From positions 1-64,000 of the forward strand of contig NC_021149.1 of the NCBI RefSeq assembly GCF_000380335.1: a DNA stretch of 64,000 nt. Reading direction: 5' to 3'. Under the pieces are notes generated by a model. The model was not told the DNA's origin and made no database searches. It saw only the letters and a program-made list of their open reading frames with translations. Position 1 is the first letter of the stretch, and every line of letters starts with the position of its first letter. The DNA comes from Azotobacter vinelandii CA (GTDB lineage Bacteria; Pseudomonadota; Gammaproteobacteria; Pseudomonadales; Pseudomonadaceae). The position numbers and the translations under genes were made by a program. This document shows positions 33,485 through 41,763 of this stretch, piece after piece.

Positions 33485-34217
33485 CGAAAGCATCGAATTG
33501 CCGGTGGAGGACGAACGGCTCGCCGGCACCTTGCTCACCCCGGACACCCAGATGCCGGGCCTGCTGTTCGTGCACGGCTGGGGCGGCAGCCAGGAGCGCG
33601 ACCTCAAGCGCGCGCGCGGCATCGCCGGCCTCGGCTGCGTCTGCCTGACCTTCGACATGCGCGGTCACGGCGACACCCTGGCGCGGCAGGAGGGCGTCAC
33701 CCGGGAAGACAACCTGCGCGATCTGGTCGCCGCCTACGACCTGCTGGCCCGGCATCCGGCCATCGACCGCGATGCCATCGCGGTGGTCGGCAGCAGCTAC
33801 GGCGGCTACCTGGCGGCGCTCCTCACCTCCCTGCGCCCGGTGAAATGGCTCGGCCTGCGCGTGCCGGCGCTGTACCGGGATACCGAATGGAACCGCCCCA
33901 AGCGCGACCTGGACCGCCAGGATCTGCAACTGTACCGGCACTCGCCGCTGACGGCCGCCGACAACCGTGCGCTGGCGGCCTGCGCGGCATTTCGCGGCGA
34001 CGTGCTGATCGTCGAGTCGGAGCACGACCAACTGATCCCGCACACCACGATCATGAACTACCGCAGTGCCTTCGTCCGCGCCCATTCGCTGACCCACCGG
34101 ATCATCGACGGCGCCGACCACGCCCTCAGCGAGGACATCTGCCAGCAGGCCTATACCTCGATCCTGGTGCGCTGGGTGACCGAGATGGTGATCAAGTCCA
34201 GGGTCGGCAGCATCTGA
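33471..34217 (+). CDS. Alpha/beta hydrolase
   Basis: A 248-aa serine hydrolase. The oxyanion loop is HGWGG (35-39), the nucleophile elbow GSSYGG (Ser109), the acid probably Asp186 (ESEHDQL) and the base His217 (GADHAL), so the triad looks complete. Substrate unknown. The gene overlaps the DUF3182 gene by 14 bp, which suggests a joint reaction, perhaps ligation and hydrolysis of the same ester or amide bond. It converges with the poly-Ser lipoprotein gene. Confidence 0.82.
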   Translation: MATRSESIELPVEDERLAGTLLTPDTQMPGLLFVHGWGGSQERDLKRARGIAGLGCVCLTFDMRGHGDTLARQEGVTREDNLRDLVAAYDLLARHPAIDRDAIAVVGSSYGGYLAALLTSLRPVKWLGLRVPALYRDTEWNRPKRDLDRQDLQLYRHSPLTAADNRALAACAAFRGDVLIVESEHDQLIPHTTIMNYRSAFVRAHSLTHRIIDGADHALSEDICQQAYTSILVRWVTEMVIKSRVGSI

Positions 34218-34309
34218 CGACGGCCGGACCCGGGATCAAGGCCGATGGCGGATGTCCGGCTGCGCCGCCGCCGGAGCCGAGCGGCGAAGATCCGATGCCG
34301 CGGGGCGCA

Positions 34310-35026
34310 TCACTTGGCCTGGGCGGCACCGGCCGGTTTCTGCGGCGCGTCGATGTCGAAATCGCCCATCCAGATCGGCGAATTGGTGCGCGTGTCGACG
34401 ATCTGGAACGCATAGCGCTGCACGCTGGGCTGTTCCTTCGTGGGAGCGAGCACGGTGACCGTGCATTCCAGGCGGTAAGCCGCCCCTCCCTGCCCGCCGG
34501 AACGGCGGCCGCTGCCACTACCACTGCCACTTTTGCTGCTGCTGCTACTACTTTTGCTGCTCGAATCGCTCAGGCTGCTCGACGTACTGGCCTCGCGCTT
34601 GTCGACATAGGTTATGTCCCCGGCACGGGACTTCCGGAGTTCGCTCAGCAGGCGCAGGGCGAAAGCGCTCTTGTTGAGCGTGGCTCCCTCCTGCACGTCG
34701 ATGTATTGCTGGTCCACCAGAATCTGGTTCTGCGTGGTTCCCGGCCTGCTCAGACGGGGCGAATTGGGAATATCGTCGCTCATGCGCGCGGCGATGGCGG
34801 CGACATCCTGGTCCAGGAAGCCGTTTTCCAGGAATGCCAGATGTTCGGGGGATGGCCCATCGCCGCTGGATGTGGAGGCGACGGCGGCGCCGGAGCCGGA
34901 GGATGCGGTGGCGATGGCGGCATCGAGTTCGGCCTGGCGATCCCCACCGGAACCGTTATGGGACGAGCAGGCCGTCAGCAGGATTGCCGACACGCAGGTG
35001 CAGGCCAGAAGCTGGGTTTTGTTCAC
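34310..35026 (-). CDS. Poly-Ser lipoprotein with an LpoB/CsgG-like domain
   Basis: A 238-aa protein from GTG 35026 (AGGAG 9 bp upstream; product NKTQLLACTCVSAILLTAC). The lipobox LTAC gives a lipoprotein at about residue 20. The C-terminal half has the pattern of LpoB-like proteins: LVDQQYIDVQEGATLNKSAF, AFALRLLSELRKSRAGDITYVD, then YRLECTVTVL and YAFQIVDTRTNSPIWMGDFDI. Between these lies a Ser/Gly linker (SSSLSDSSSKSSSSSSKSG) from an AGC-rich low-complexity stretch. A role as penicillin-binding-protein activator is possible but unproven. A convergent hydrolase follows. Confidence 0.6.
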   Translation of the reverse strand: MNKTQLLACTCVSAILLTACSSHNGSGGDRQAELDAAIATASSGSGAAVASTSSGDGPSPEHLAFLENGFLDQDVAAIAARMSDDIPNSPRLSRPGTTQNQILVDQQYIDVQEGATLNKSAFALRLLSELRKSRAGDITYVDKREASTSSSLSDSSSKSSSSSSKSGSGSGSGRRSGGQGGAAYRLECTVTVLAPTKEQPSVQRYAFQIVDTRTNSPIWMGDFDIDAPQKPAGAAQAK

Positions 35027-35449
35027 TGAATGATCTCCTGAACGGCAGGAGCCGACGTCGAAACCCTGTCCGGAACCGGGTCCGGCGGGATCGTCTTGCG
35101 ATGGGCGCGGGATGACGCTGTAGCGCTCCGCGCAGGTTCGCCAGACGGGATTCGAGCCAGTCCATGCCGGTGTTCCATTGGGAAGGATGGGTCCGCGATC
35201 GCGCCTTGGCGCGGCAGGACATACCCGGCGGACAGGGACGCCAGTGGCGTGCCCGCAGGGCCGGAATCTTAAAATAAAAATTCCTATCAAATACGTATAT
35301 TTATCATCTTTACCATTGGGCTTCGAAGAACGCTACGGCCCGCTGGCCGTTCCCGATGGCTTCGCGCACTCCGCCGGCGTGGTCTTCCCGGACGGCGGGA
35401 GGGGCGCCAGCGCCGTTCGATCCCGCATGCAACGCCCGTCCGGCAGCCG
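35027..35449. other. 423-bp intergenic region with an AT-rich island
   Basis: No convincing gene. It holds the upstream region of the poly-Ser lipoprotein gene and, at about 35268-35312, a distinctly AT-rich stretch (TTAAAATAAAAATTC, ATACGTATATTTATC) in a genome of about 66% GC. An open frame through it (35178-35519, plus strand) has no start site or family resemblance and runs into the antisense of the next gene, so I treat it as non-coding or gene debris. Confidence 0.45.
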
Positions 35450-35884
35450 CTACCGCGACCATGTCCCCCCGCCGTTCTCGCAGTCGAAACGGGTCTGCTT
35501 CGGGTCCTGTACCCGGTAGTAGTAGGTGACGATCCGCGCATCCTCCGGCAGCGGGTCCGGCCAGGAGCCGTGGCCGTACTGGCCGCCGGCTTCCTCGTTG
35601 GCCAGGGCTTCCTGGGTCAGGGCCGCGGTGCATTTGCCGAGATGGCCGCTCGGGCAGTTCGCGCGCTTTTCCTTGTGCACGCCGGCCACGGGGCTCTTGT
35701 CCGTACTGCAGGACCAGTCGAGCGAGCCGGCCGGCATGCCGCGGTGCTCGAAGCAGGATTCCATGACATCGGCCGCGGTTCCGGCCACCGCCAACTGTTC
35801 TGTGACATGACAGGCCTCGGCGAACAGCGGCGGGCTGGACAGGCCGGCGAAGAGAAAAAAACCGATGCGGAGTAGGCGCTTCAT
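35450..35884 (-). CDS. Small secreted Cys-containing protein of unknown function
   Basis: A 144-aa protein from ATG 35884, with GGAG 8 bp upstream. The signal peptide MKRLLRIGFFLFAGLSSPPLFA is cleaved before EACHV. The mature part has six Cys (ACH, SCFEH, SCSTD, NCPSG, KCTA, DCENGG), likely forming disulfides in the periplasm. No family recognised. It lies divergent from the cytochrome c gene across 249 bp. Confidence 0.65.
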   Translation of the reverse strand: MKRLLRIGFFLFAGLSSPPLFAEACHVTEQLAVAGTAADVMESCFEHRGMPAGSLDWSCSTDKSPVAGVHKEKRANCPSGHLGKCTAALTQEALANEEAGGQYGHGSWPDPLPEDARIVTYYYRVQDPKQTRFDCENGGGTWSR

Positions 35885-36133
35885 GGGAGGCTCCTGGCTG
35901 CGTGGGATCTCGGCGCGAATGCAGCCCTGTTCGCGTGGGACTGGCGTTTTCCGGCCAGAGTTCGTCCCGAAAGGACCGGCGGCGCCCGCACGGCTCCGTT
36001 CCAGAGCGATGCGGGAGAATTGATTTGCCCTCCCCCCGGCCTTAACGTGAACGAGGGAGCGCCCGGTATGTTCTTGCCGGATTCGAACCGGATGTGCGTT
36101 ACCCAGCCTTTTTAGCCTTGAGGAAGTCAAAAC

Positions 36134-36448
36134 ATGAAGAAGATGCTGATTCCGTTGCTCGCCTGCGGCGCTGCGCTGGTCCTGCAGTCCGCCCTGGCCG
36201 AGACCGGCGAGGAGTTGTACAAGACCAAGGGCTGCACGGTTTGTCATGCCATCGACAGCAAGCTGGTCGGCCCCTCCTTCAAGGAGGTTACCGCCAAGTA
36301 CGCCGGCCAGGCCGGTATCGCCGACACGCTCGCCGCCAAGATCAAGGCTGGCGGTTCGGGCAACTGGGGGCAGATCCCGATGCCGCCGAACCCGGTCTCC
36401 GAGGCGGAAGCCAAGACCCTCGCCGAGTGGGTCCTGACCCACAAGTAA
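36134..36448 (+). CDS. Class I cytochrome c (c551-like)
   Basis: Periplasmic electron carrier, 104 aa including a 22-residue signal peptide (cleaved after QSALA, before ETGEELYK). The heme site is C34-T-V-C37-H38 and the axial Met is M83 in IPMPPNP, the c551/c552 layout with a loop WGQIPMPPNPVSEAEAKTLAEWVL. In Pseudomonas, c551 donates electrons to nitrite reductase or cytochrome oxidases. No nir genes occur nearby, so its partner is not apparent. TTGAGGAAG provides the ribosome site. Confidence 0.9.
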   Translation: MKKMLIPLLACGAALVLQSALAETGEELYKTKGCTVCHAIDSKLVGPSFKEVTAKYAGQAGIADTLAAKIKAGGSGNWGQIPMPPNPVSEAEAKTLAEWVLTHK

Positions 36449-36455
36449 GCCTTCC

Positions 36456-36480
36456 GGGACGCCGGGCGGGCCGGCGTCCC
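36456..36480. terminator. Bidirectional stem-loop terminator after cytochrome c
   Basis: A perfect 10-bp stem GGGACGCCGG / CCGGCGTCCC with a 5-nt loop, followed by TTCCCCCTT. It lies between the convergent cytochrome c and GGDEF genes. The plus-strand U-tract is weak. Confidence 0.6.
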
Positions 36481-36539
36481 TTCCCCCTTGCCTTGCCGCC
36501 CCGCGCCGGTCTCGGTAGGCGAGAGTTTTTCACGGCCTC

Positions 36540-38129
36540 TCAGCCCAGCGGCGCATCCTCGCTGCCGATTTCCCGCTGTCCGGCCACGACGACTCGGTTG
36601 CGGCCGTTCCGCTTGGCCCGGTACAGCGCTTCGTCGGCCAGCTTGAGCACCGCCGGCACCGAACTGGCGCTACCCGGCCAGTGGGCGACGCCGGTGGAGA
36701 TGGTGACGAAGGAGCCGGTGGGCGTCTGTGTGTGGCTGATCAGGCCGCGCAGCCGTTCGGCGACCTGCGTGGCCGCTTCCAGGCCGGTTTCCGGCAGCAG
36801 CAGGACGAACTCCTCGCCGCCGCTCCGGCAGACCAGGTCGCTGCTGCGCGAGACGCTGTCCATCAGATGGCTCACGTGCTGCAGCACCTGGTCGCCCACG
36901 TCGTGGCCATGGTTATCGTTGACCTGCTTGAAATGGTCGATGTCCAGGACGATCACGGCGAACGGCTGCTGCTGCTCCTGCCAACGCTCCAGGGCGAACT
37001 GCTGGCCGCGCCGGTTGACCAGCCCGGTCAAGGGGGCGGTGATGTTTTCCTGGTTGAGCCGGCCGAGCTTGCCGTGCAGCAGCGCCAGGCCGCCCAGCAT
37101 GGCGAGCTTGAGCTGTTCGGCCTCGAAGTACCAGGAGTGCACCCGGCGGATCTGTTCCTGGGCGGTGGAGAACTCCCAGTGCCGGGCGGTGATGGCCAAC
37201 TGCCGCAGCGGGCGTGCGATCAGCTTCGACAGCCACCAGATGGCCACCAGCAGCGGAACGAAGAAGAGCAGCGCATCGAACAGGATCTCCAGCATCAGGC
37301 CGTCCAGCGCGGCCAGCGTGGCCGCGCTGGGGCGCTGGGCGACCACGCCCCAGCCGGTGCTGGCGACCGGGGCATAGCCGGCGAGCATGTCGGTCCGCTG
37401 CGAGTCGAGCAGTTGCCGGCTGCCCTCCTCGCCGCGCAGCACGGCCTCGACCGCCGGATTGCCGGTGACGACCTCGCCGATCCGGGACGGGTCCTGGTGG
37501 TGGAGCAGGTGCCGGTTGGCGTCCACCACGTACAGTTGCGAACCATCCTGGTAGTAGTGGTTGCCGAGCAGCGCCTGCAGGCTGCCGTCGTGTTTCCCCA
37601 GGTGGATGGCACCGCCGACATAGCCCAGGTAGCGGCCGTCCCGGGCGAAGACCGGTTGCGAGAGGAAGACCAGCAAATACCCGCGGACACCGGCATAGGG
37701 GGCGCTGATCCTCGGTTGGCGCGCGCTCAGGGCCGCCAGCATCTCCCGGGTCTTCAGCACGCCGCCGACCAGCCCCAGACTGTTCGGCGCGGTGGCCAGC
37801 ACCCGGCCATCGGTGCGTACGATGAAGACGCCGTTGAAGGTGCCGGTCTGTCCCTTCAGGCGTGTGACTTCGGCGTCGAGCCGTTCCGGCCGGTCGAACA
37901 GCTCCGGCAGCAGGGCGGCGCTGTAGGCGAGCTGCTGCTGAGCCGCCTTGAGGAAATTGTCGGTGCTGTGGGCCAGCTTGGCGGCATAGGCGCGGTTGGC
38001 CTCCAGCGTCTGGGCGATCAGTTGGCGGTGCAGGGTCCGGTAGCTGGCGTGGAAGCTGTTGAGGAGGGTCAGCAGGGTGGCGGCGATCGTCAGCAGCAGG
38101 ATCAGTCGGCGCAGATCGAGGCGATACAT
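36540..38129 (-). CDS. Membrane diguanylate cyclase with dCache-type sensor
   Basis: Makes c-di-GMP. A 529-aa protein from ATG 38129 (MYRLDLRRLILLL). The first membrane helix is at about 8-26, a periplasmic dCache-like sensing region from about 40 to 275, and the second membrane helix at about 285-310. Then comes a GGDEF domain with active-site GGEEF (437-441) and an inhibitory I-site RSSD (428-431) exactly five residues upstream, so an active, product-inhibited cyclase is expected. The ligand of the periplasmic domain is unknown. A further in-frame start upstream is rejected because it lacks a ribosome site and precedes the transmembrane start. Confidence 0.88.
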   Translation of the reverse strand: MYRLDLRRLILLLTIAATLLTLLNSFHASYRTLHRQLIAQTLEANRAYAAKLAHSTDNFLKAAQQQLAYSAALLPELFDRPERLDAEVTRLKGQTGTFNGVFIVRTDGRVLATAPNSLGLVGGVLKTREMLAALSARQPRISAPYAGVRGYLLVFLSQPVFARDGRYLGYVGGAIHLGKHDGSLQALLGNHYYQDGSQLYVVDANRHLLHHQDPSRIGEVVTGNPAVEAVLRGEEGSRQLLDSQRTDMLAGYAPVASTGWGVVAQRPSAATLAALDGLMLEILFDALLFFVPLLVAIWWLSKLIARPLRQLAITARHWEFSTAQEQIRRVHSWYFEAEQLKLAMLGGLALLHGKLGRLNQENITAPLTGLVNRRGQQFALERWQEQQQPFAVIVLDIDHFKQVNDNHGHDVGDQVLQHVSHLMDSVSRSSDLVCRSGGEEFVLLLPETGLEAATQVAERLRGLISHTQTPTGSFVTISTGVAHWPGSASSVPAVLKLADEALYRAKRNGRNRVVVAGQREIGSEDAPLG

Positions 38130-38403
38130 AGGGTCTCTGGGTAAAGTGACCACTGGCGGATTCCCTTGTCGAGTGCCAGTGGCGGACGGGTGCCTACCCT
38201 CGATCCGTGAGAATGCGCGGGACGCCGCCCGTCGCACCGCGGGGTCCGCTCATGGAGGCGCCGGACGGCCGGAACGGCGCCCCTGCCCGCAGAGGACGCC
38301 GTTTGCTACCGGGCGAATTATGATGGCAAAAAGTCCCGGTGGAAAAGCCTCCCGGGTCGCGCCGCGCGCCAGTGGTCGGAAATCCGGCCCCGCCGGTGTC
38401 GCC

Positions 38404-39000
38404 CTATTGCATGCGTACCACCAGGCGCGCCACGTGAGCGCCCTGGAAGCTGGCCAGGATCAGTTCCTTCTCGCTCGGCCGGCGCGAGCCGTCCGCCCCG
38501 GCGATGGTCGCCGCGCCGTAGGGTGAGCCGCCGCGCGGTTCGCTGACGTCGGAGAGTTCGGGCAGCACATAGGGCAGGCCGACGATCACCATGCCGTGAT
38601 GCGCCAGGGTGTGCCAGAACGAGGTGATGGTGGTTTCCGAACCGCCGCCGGTGCCGGTGCTGGTGAACACGCTGGCGAACTTGCCGACCAGGGCGCCGCT
38701 GACCCACAGGCCGCCGGTCTGGTCGAGGAAATTGCGCATCTGCCCGGCCATGTTGCCGAAGCGGGTCGGCGTACCGAACAGGATGGCGTCGTAGTCGGCC
38801 AGTTCCTTCGGCTCGGCCGGCGGAGCCGCCTGATCCAGTTTGGCGCCGGCCTTGCGCGCCACTTCCTCGGGCATGGTCTCGGGCACCCGCTTGAGGGTCA
38901 CCTCCACGCCCGGCACGCTGCGCGCGCCTTCGGCCACCGCTTCGGCCATGCGCTCGATGTGGCCGTACATGGAATAGTAGAGAACGAGGATCTTCTTCAT
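38404..39000 (-). CDS. wrbA: NAD(P)H:quinone oxidoreductase WrbA
   Basis: Flavodoxin-like FMN enzyme that reduces quinones by two electrons. The 198-aa product begins [29 protein letters not shown]-binding loops [21 protein letters not shown] and [11 protein letters not shown] are intact. The C-terminus [19 protein letters not shown] is the WrbA family tail. It is a monocistronic gene divergent from the SpmA/SpmB-type gene across 107 bp. Confidence 0.94.
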   Translation of the reverse strand: MKKILVLYYSMYGHIERMAEAVAEGARSVPGVEVTLKRVPETMPEEVARKAGAKLDQAAPPAEPKELADYDAILFGTPTRFGNMAGQMRNFLDQTGGLWVSGALVGKFASVFTSTGTGGGSETTITSFWHTLAHHGMVIVGLPYVLPELSDVSEPRGGSPYGAATIAGADGSRRPSEKELILASFQGAHVARLVVRMQ

Positions 39001-39107
39001 GGAGTGGTCTCCCTGGTTGCCGTTCGGATCAGACAGGTATAGCAGCGCCCGGACAGCGCTGCGCTTGAGTCGCTATGATGCACGGCCATGTTTTGCAGGA
39101 GATCGAG

Positions 39108-40337
39108 ATGCTCAACGGCCTCTGGCTGGGTTTTTTCCTGACCGCCGCGCTGACCGCCTTCGGCCGCTGGTTGCTGGACGGCGAGCCCGCGGTGTTCGCC
39201 GCCATGGTCGACAGCCTGTTCGCCATGGCCAAGCTGGCGGTGGAGGTGATGATCCTGCTGTTCGGCACCCTCACGCTCTGGCTGGGCTTTCTGCGCATCG
39301 CCGAGCAAGCCGGGCTGGTGGAGCTTCTGGCGCGGCTGCTCGGCCCGCTGTTCGGCCGGCTGATGCCGGAGGTGCCGCCCGGGCACCCGGCGCTGGGGCT
39401 GATCACCCTCAACTTCGCCGCCAACGGCCTGGGCCTGGACAACGCCGCCACGCCGATCGGCCTCAAGGCGATGAAGGCGCTGCAGGAGATCAATCCGAGC
39501 AGCACCACGGCGAGCAATGCGCAGATCCTGTTTCTGGTGCTCAACGCCTCTTCGCTGACCCTGCTGCCGGTGTCGATCTTCATGTACCGCGCCCAGCAGG
39601 GCGCCGACGACCCGACCCTGGTGTTCCTGCCGATCCTGCTGGCGACCAGCGCTTCGAGCCTGGCCGGCCTGCTCGCCGTGGCCTGCATGCAGCGGCTGCG
39701 GCTGTGGGACCCCGTGGTGCTCGCCTACCTGCTGCCCGGCGCGCTGCTGCTCGGCGGCTTCATGGCGCTGCTCGCCGGGCTCTCGGCGACGGCGCTGGCG
39801 GCGCTGTCCTCGCTGCTCGGCAACCTGGTGCTGTTCAGCCTGATCCTGCTGTTCCTGGCGCTGGGCGCGCTGCGCAAGGTGGCGGTCTACGAGCACTTCG
39901 TCGAGGGCGCCAAGGAGGGTTTCGAGGTGGCGAAGAACCTGTTGCCCTATCTGGTCGCCATGCTTTGCGCGGTGGGCGTGCTACGCGCTTCCGGGGCGCT
40001 CGACTACGTGCTGGAAGGCCTGCGCTGGCTGGCCGGGACGGCCGGCTGGGACGCGCGCTTCATCGACGCCCTGCCCACCGCGCTGGTCAAGCCTTTCTCC
40101 GGCAGCGCGGCGCGCGCCATGCTGATCGAGACCATGCAGACCCACGGGGTGGACAGCTTCCCCGCGCTGGTCGCCGCCACCGTGCAGGGCAGCACCGAGA
40201 CCACCTTCTACGTGCTCGCCGTGTACTTCGGCGCGGTCGGCATCCAGCGTGCCCGTCACGCGGTCGGCTGTGCCCTGCTGGCGGACTTCTGCGGCGTGCT
40301 GGCATCGATCGGGGTGTGCTACTGGTTCTTCGGCTGA
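39108..40337 (+). CDS. Fused spore maturation SpmA/SpmB (nucleoside-recognition Gate) membrane protein
   Basis: A 409-aa polytopic membrane protein from ATG 39108 (CAGGAG 6 bp upstream). It carries two homologous Gate-domain halves: NFAANGLGLDNAATPIGLKAM and, near the C-terminus, PTALVKPFSGSAARAMLIETM, then STETTFYVLAVYFGAVGI. In Bacillus, SpmA and SpmB are separate proteins; here they are one chain, as is common in Proteobacteria. The gene's function in non-sporulating bacteria is unknown. Confidence 0.83.
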   Translation: MLNGLWLGFFLTAALTAFGRWLLDGEPAVFAAMVDSLFAMAKLAVEVMILLFGTLTLWLGFLRIAEQAGLVELLARLLGPLFGRLMPEVPPGHPALGLITLNFAANGLGLDNAATPIGLKAMKALQEINPSSTTASNAQILFLVLNASSLTLLPVSIFMYRAQQGADDPTLVFLPILLATSASSLAGLLAVACMQRLRLWDPVVLAYLLPGALLLGGFMALLAGLSATALAALSSLLGNLVLFSLILLFLALGALRKVAVYEHFVEGAKEGFEVAKNLLPYLVAMLCAVGVLRASGALDYVLEGLRWLAGTAGWDARFIDALPTALVKPFSGSAARAMLIETMQTHGVDSFPALVAATVQGSTETTFYVLAVYFGAVGIQRARHAVGCALLADFCGVLASIGVCYWFFG

Positions 40338-40353
40338 GGCGACGCGGCGCGCC

Positions 40354-40761
40354 TCAGCTCGCCAGCCAGACATCCTTGGCCCAGTGCCATACCGAGTCCC
40401 AGCTCTCGTCGCTCAGTTCGCCGCTGTCGCTGCTCCACAGCAGCACCTGGCCTTCGATATCCACCGCGTAATAATCGTCGCCGACCTGGCACAGCGGCAC
40501 CAGGTCGCGCGGCATGCCCTGGTCCCAGGCGACCGCGGCGACTTCCGGCAGGTAGGTGTGCGACTGGGGATCGCTCACGGTCACCGGCTCCAGGCTGCCA
40601 TAGATCACGTCGCTGACCTTGAGCAGGAATTCGCGCAGCTCGAAGGGCAGGTTGATCAGAAGCTGCTCTTCGATTTCCACCAGCAGGTCTTCGTCGGGCA
40701 GTTCCAGGGGTACCGGCACGGGCTCGTTCAGCTCGCGCAATTGCTCGATCACGTCTTCCAC
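40354..40761 (-). CDS. SMI1/KNR4 (SUKH) family protein
   Basis: A 135-aa protein from GTG 40761 (product begins with EDVIEQLRELNEPVPVPLELP), with GAGGA upstream; other initiation codons upstream lack it. The SUKH fold is suggested by LVEIEEQLLINLPFELREFLLKVSDVIYGSLEPV, VAWDQGMPRDLVPLCQVGDDYYAVD and VLLWSSDSGE. Several SUKH proteins are immunity proteins for toxins, but this form is a widespread single gene in pseudomonads. It converges with the SpmA/SpmB gene; no toxin gene is adjacent. Confidence 0.8.
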   Translation of the reverse strand: MEDVIEQLRELNEPVPVPLELPDEDLLVEIEEQLLINLPFELREFLLKVSDVIYGSLEPVTVSDPQSHTYLPEVAAVAWDQGMPRDLVPLCQVGDDYYAVDIEGQVLLWSSDSGELSDESWDSVWHWAKDVWLAS

Positions 40762-40988
40762 GGTTCGTTCGTCCTCAGGCAATGATGATGCGTGCTTTAT
40801 ACCCCGGCGCCCGGACCAGCAGAATCGCGCCGGTGTTGCGGGTCCTGTATGGATAGTCCGGCTCCGGCCATTCTGCCCCTGGCCACTCGTCCCCTCGGCG
40901 GAAACCTGCCCCGGAACCGCCAAGTCCACCGAAGGGCCGTGGTTTTTCGCAGCCGTTCCGGTCCGTCACCATGCGAGGGAGAACGAAC

Positions 40989-41318
40989 ATGAATGCTTCC
41001 ATGTACGAATCCTGTATCCAGGCCTGCAGCGACTGCGCCTGGAGCTGCGAAACCTGCGCGGCCTCCTGTCTGCGCGAGGACGATGTGCAGGCGATGGCGC
41101 GCTGCATTTCCCTGGACATGGACTGCGCCGACTTCTGCAGGATGGCTGCCACTCTGATGGCGCGGGGCAGCGACCATGCCCCGGCGTTCTGCCGGCAGTG
41201 CGCGCAGGTTTGCCGCGCCTGCGCCGAGGAGTGCGCCCGGCATGAGGCCGGACACTGCCGGCGCTGCGCCCAGGCCTGCCGGGCATGCGCCGAGGAATGC
41301 GAGCGGATGGCCGCCTGA
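40989..41318 (+). CDS. Four-helix-bundle copper-storage (Csp/DUF326) protein
   Basis: A 109-aa protein from ATG 40989 (GAGGGAGA 6-7 bp upstream). It has 19 Cys residues, in a repeating pattern (CIQACSDCAWSCETCAASC ... CADFC ... CRQCAQVCRACAEEC ... CRRCAQACRACAEEC). In Csp proteins the Cys line a bundle core that binds many Cu(I) ions; 13 Cys is usual in Csp1, so 19 is high. No signal peptide, so it is a cytosolic store. It stands alone. Confidence 0.86.
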   Translation: MNASMYESCIQACSDCAWSCETCAASCLREDDVQAMARCISLDMDCADFCRMAATLMARGSDHAPAFCRQCAQVCRACAEECARHEAGHCRRCAQACRACAEECERMAA

Positions 41319-41763
41319 GGCGGGAATGGAGCCTGCCCGTGCGGCGGGCGGCAAGGCGGCCGGCAGCAGGCGCGCCGACCGTCGCAGGGGCTGGTGTCAA
41401 TATAACGACACACGAAAAATGACCAGGATCTGTCACTTGTCAAGTGGTGCGCGCCTGTGTCGCAGTGCGCAGTGCCTGGAAGCGTCCCGCCTGGCCGACG
41501 ACGATCTGGACTCCCCCCTGACGCTCCGCGATACTGCCAGCATTGCGCGTCATGCCCGTATCCCACGACAGACATCGGGTGCTGGTTGCCTTCGAGAGAT
41601 TGCACCCGGTCAAAACGTCCCGACCGCCATGGCTGAACATATCCGTGAATGGCGGCTTCCTCGGCCGGCGTCCCGCCGCAGCGGGCGGACGGAGAGGCGA
41701 ATATCGTTCCGATCGTAACACCCAGCGCGGCACATCCAGATGTCGAACAGAGCAGGATCTTCT
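41319..41763. other. 445-bp intergenic region upstream of the globin-coupled cyclase
   Basis: No gene supported. It contains a near-perfect 13-bp palindrome CACTTGTCAAGTG (41434-41446), overlapping a TTGACA on the minus strand, and the likely promoter of the downstream cyclase. No known regulator box was recognised. Confidence 0.5.

Noticed and set aside
35178-35519. 113-codon plus-strand frame through the AT-rich island
   Set aside because: No ribosome site or recognisable family, and it overlaps the antisense of the small secreted protein gene.
40354-40761. SUKH protein as immunity protein of a toxin system
   Set aside because: No toxin-like gene, Rhs or secretion cargo gene is adjacent; the form is a lone gene in pseudomonads as I recall it.
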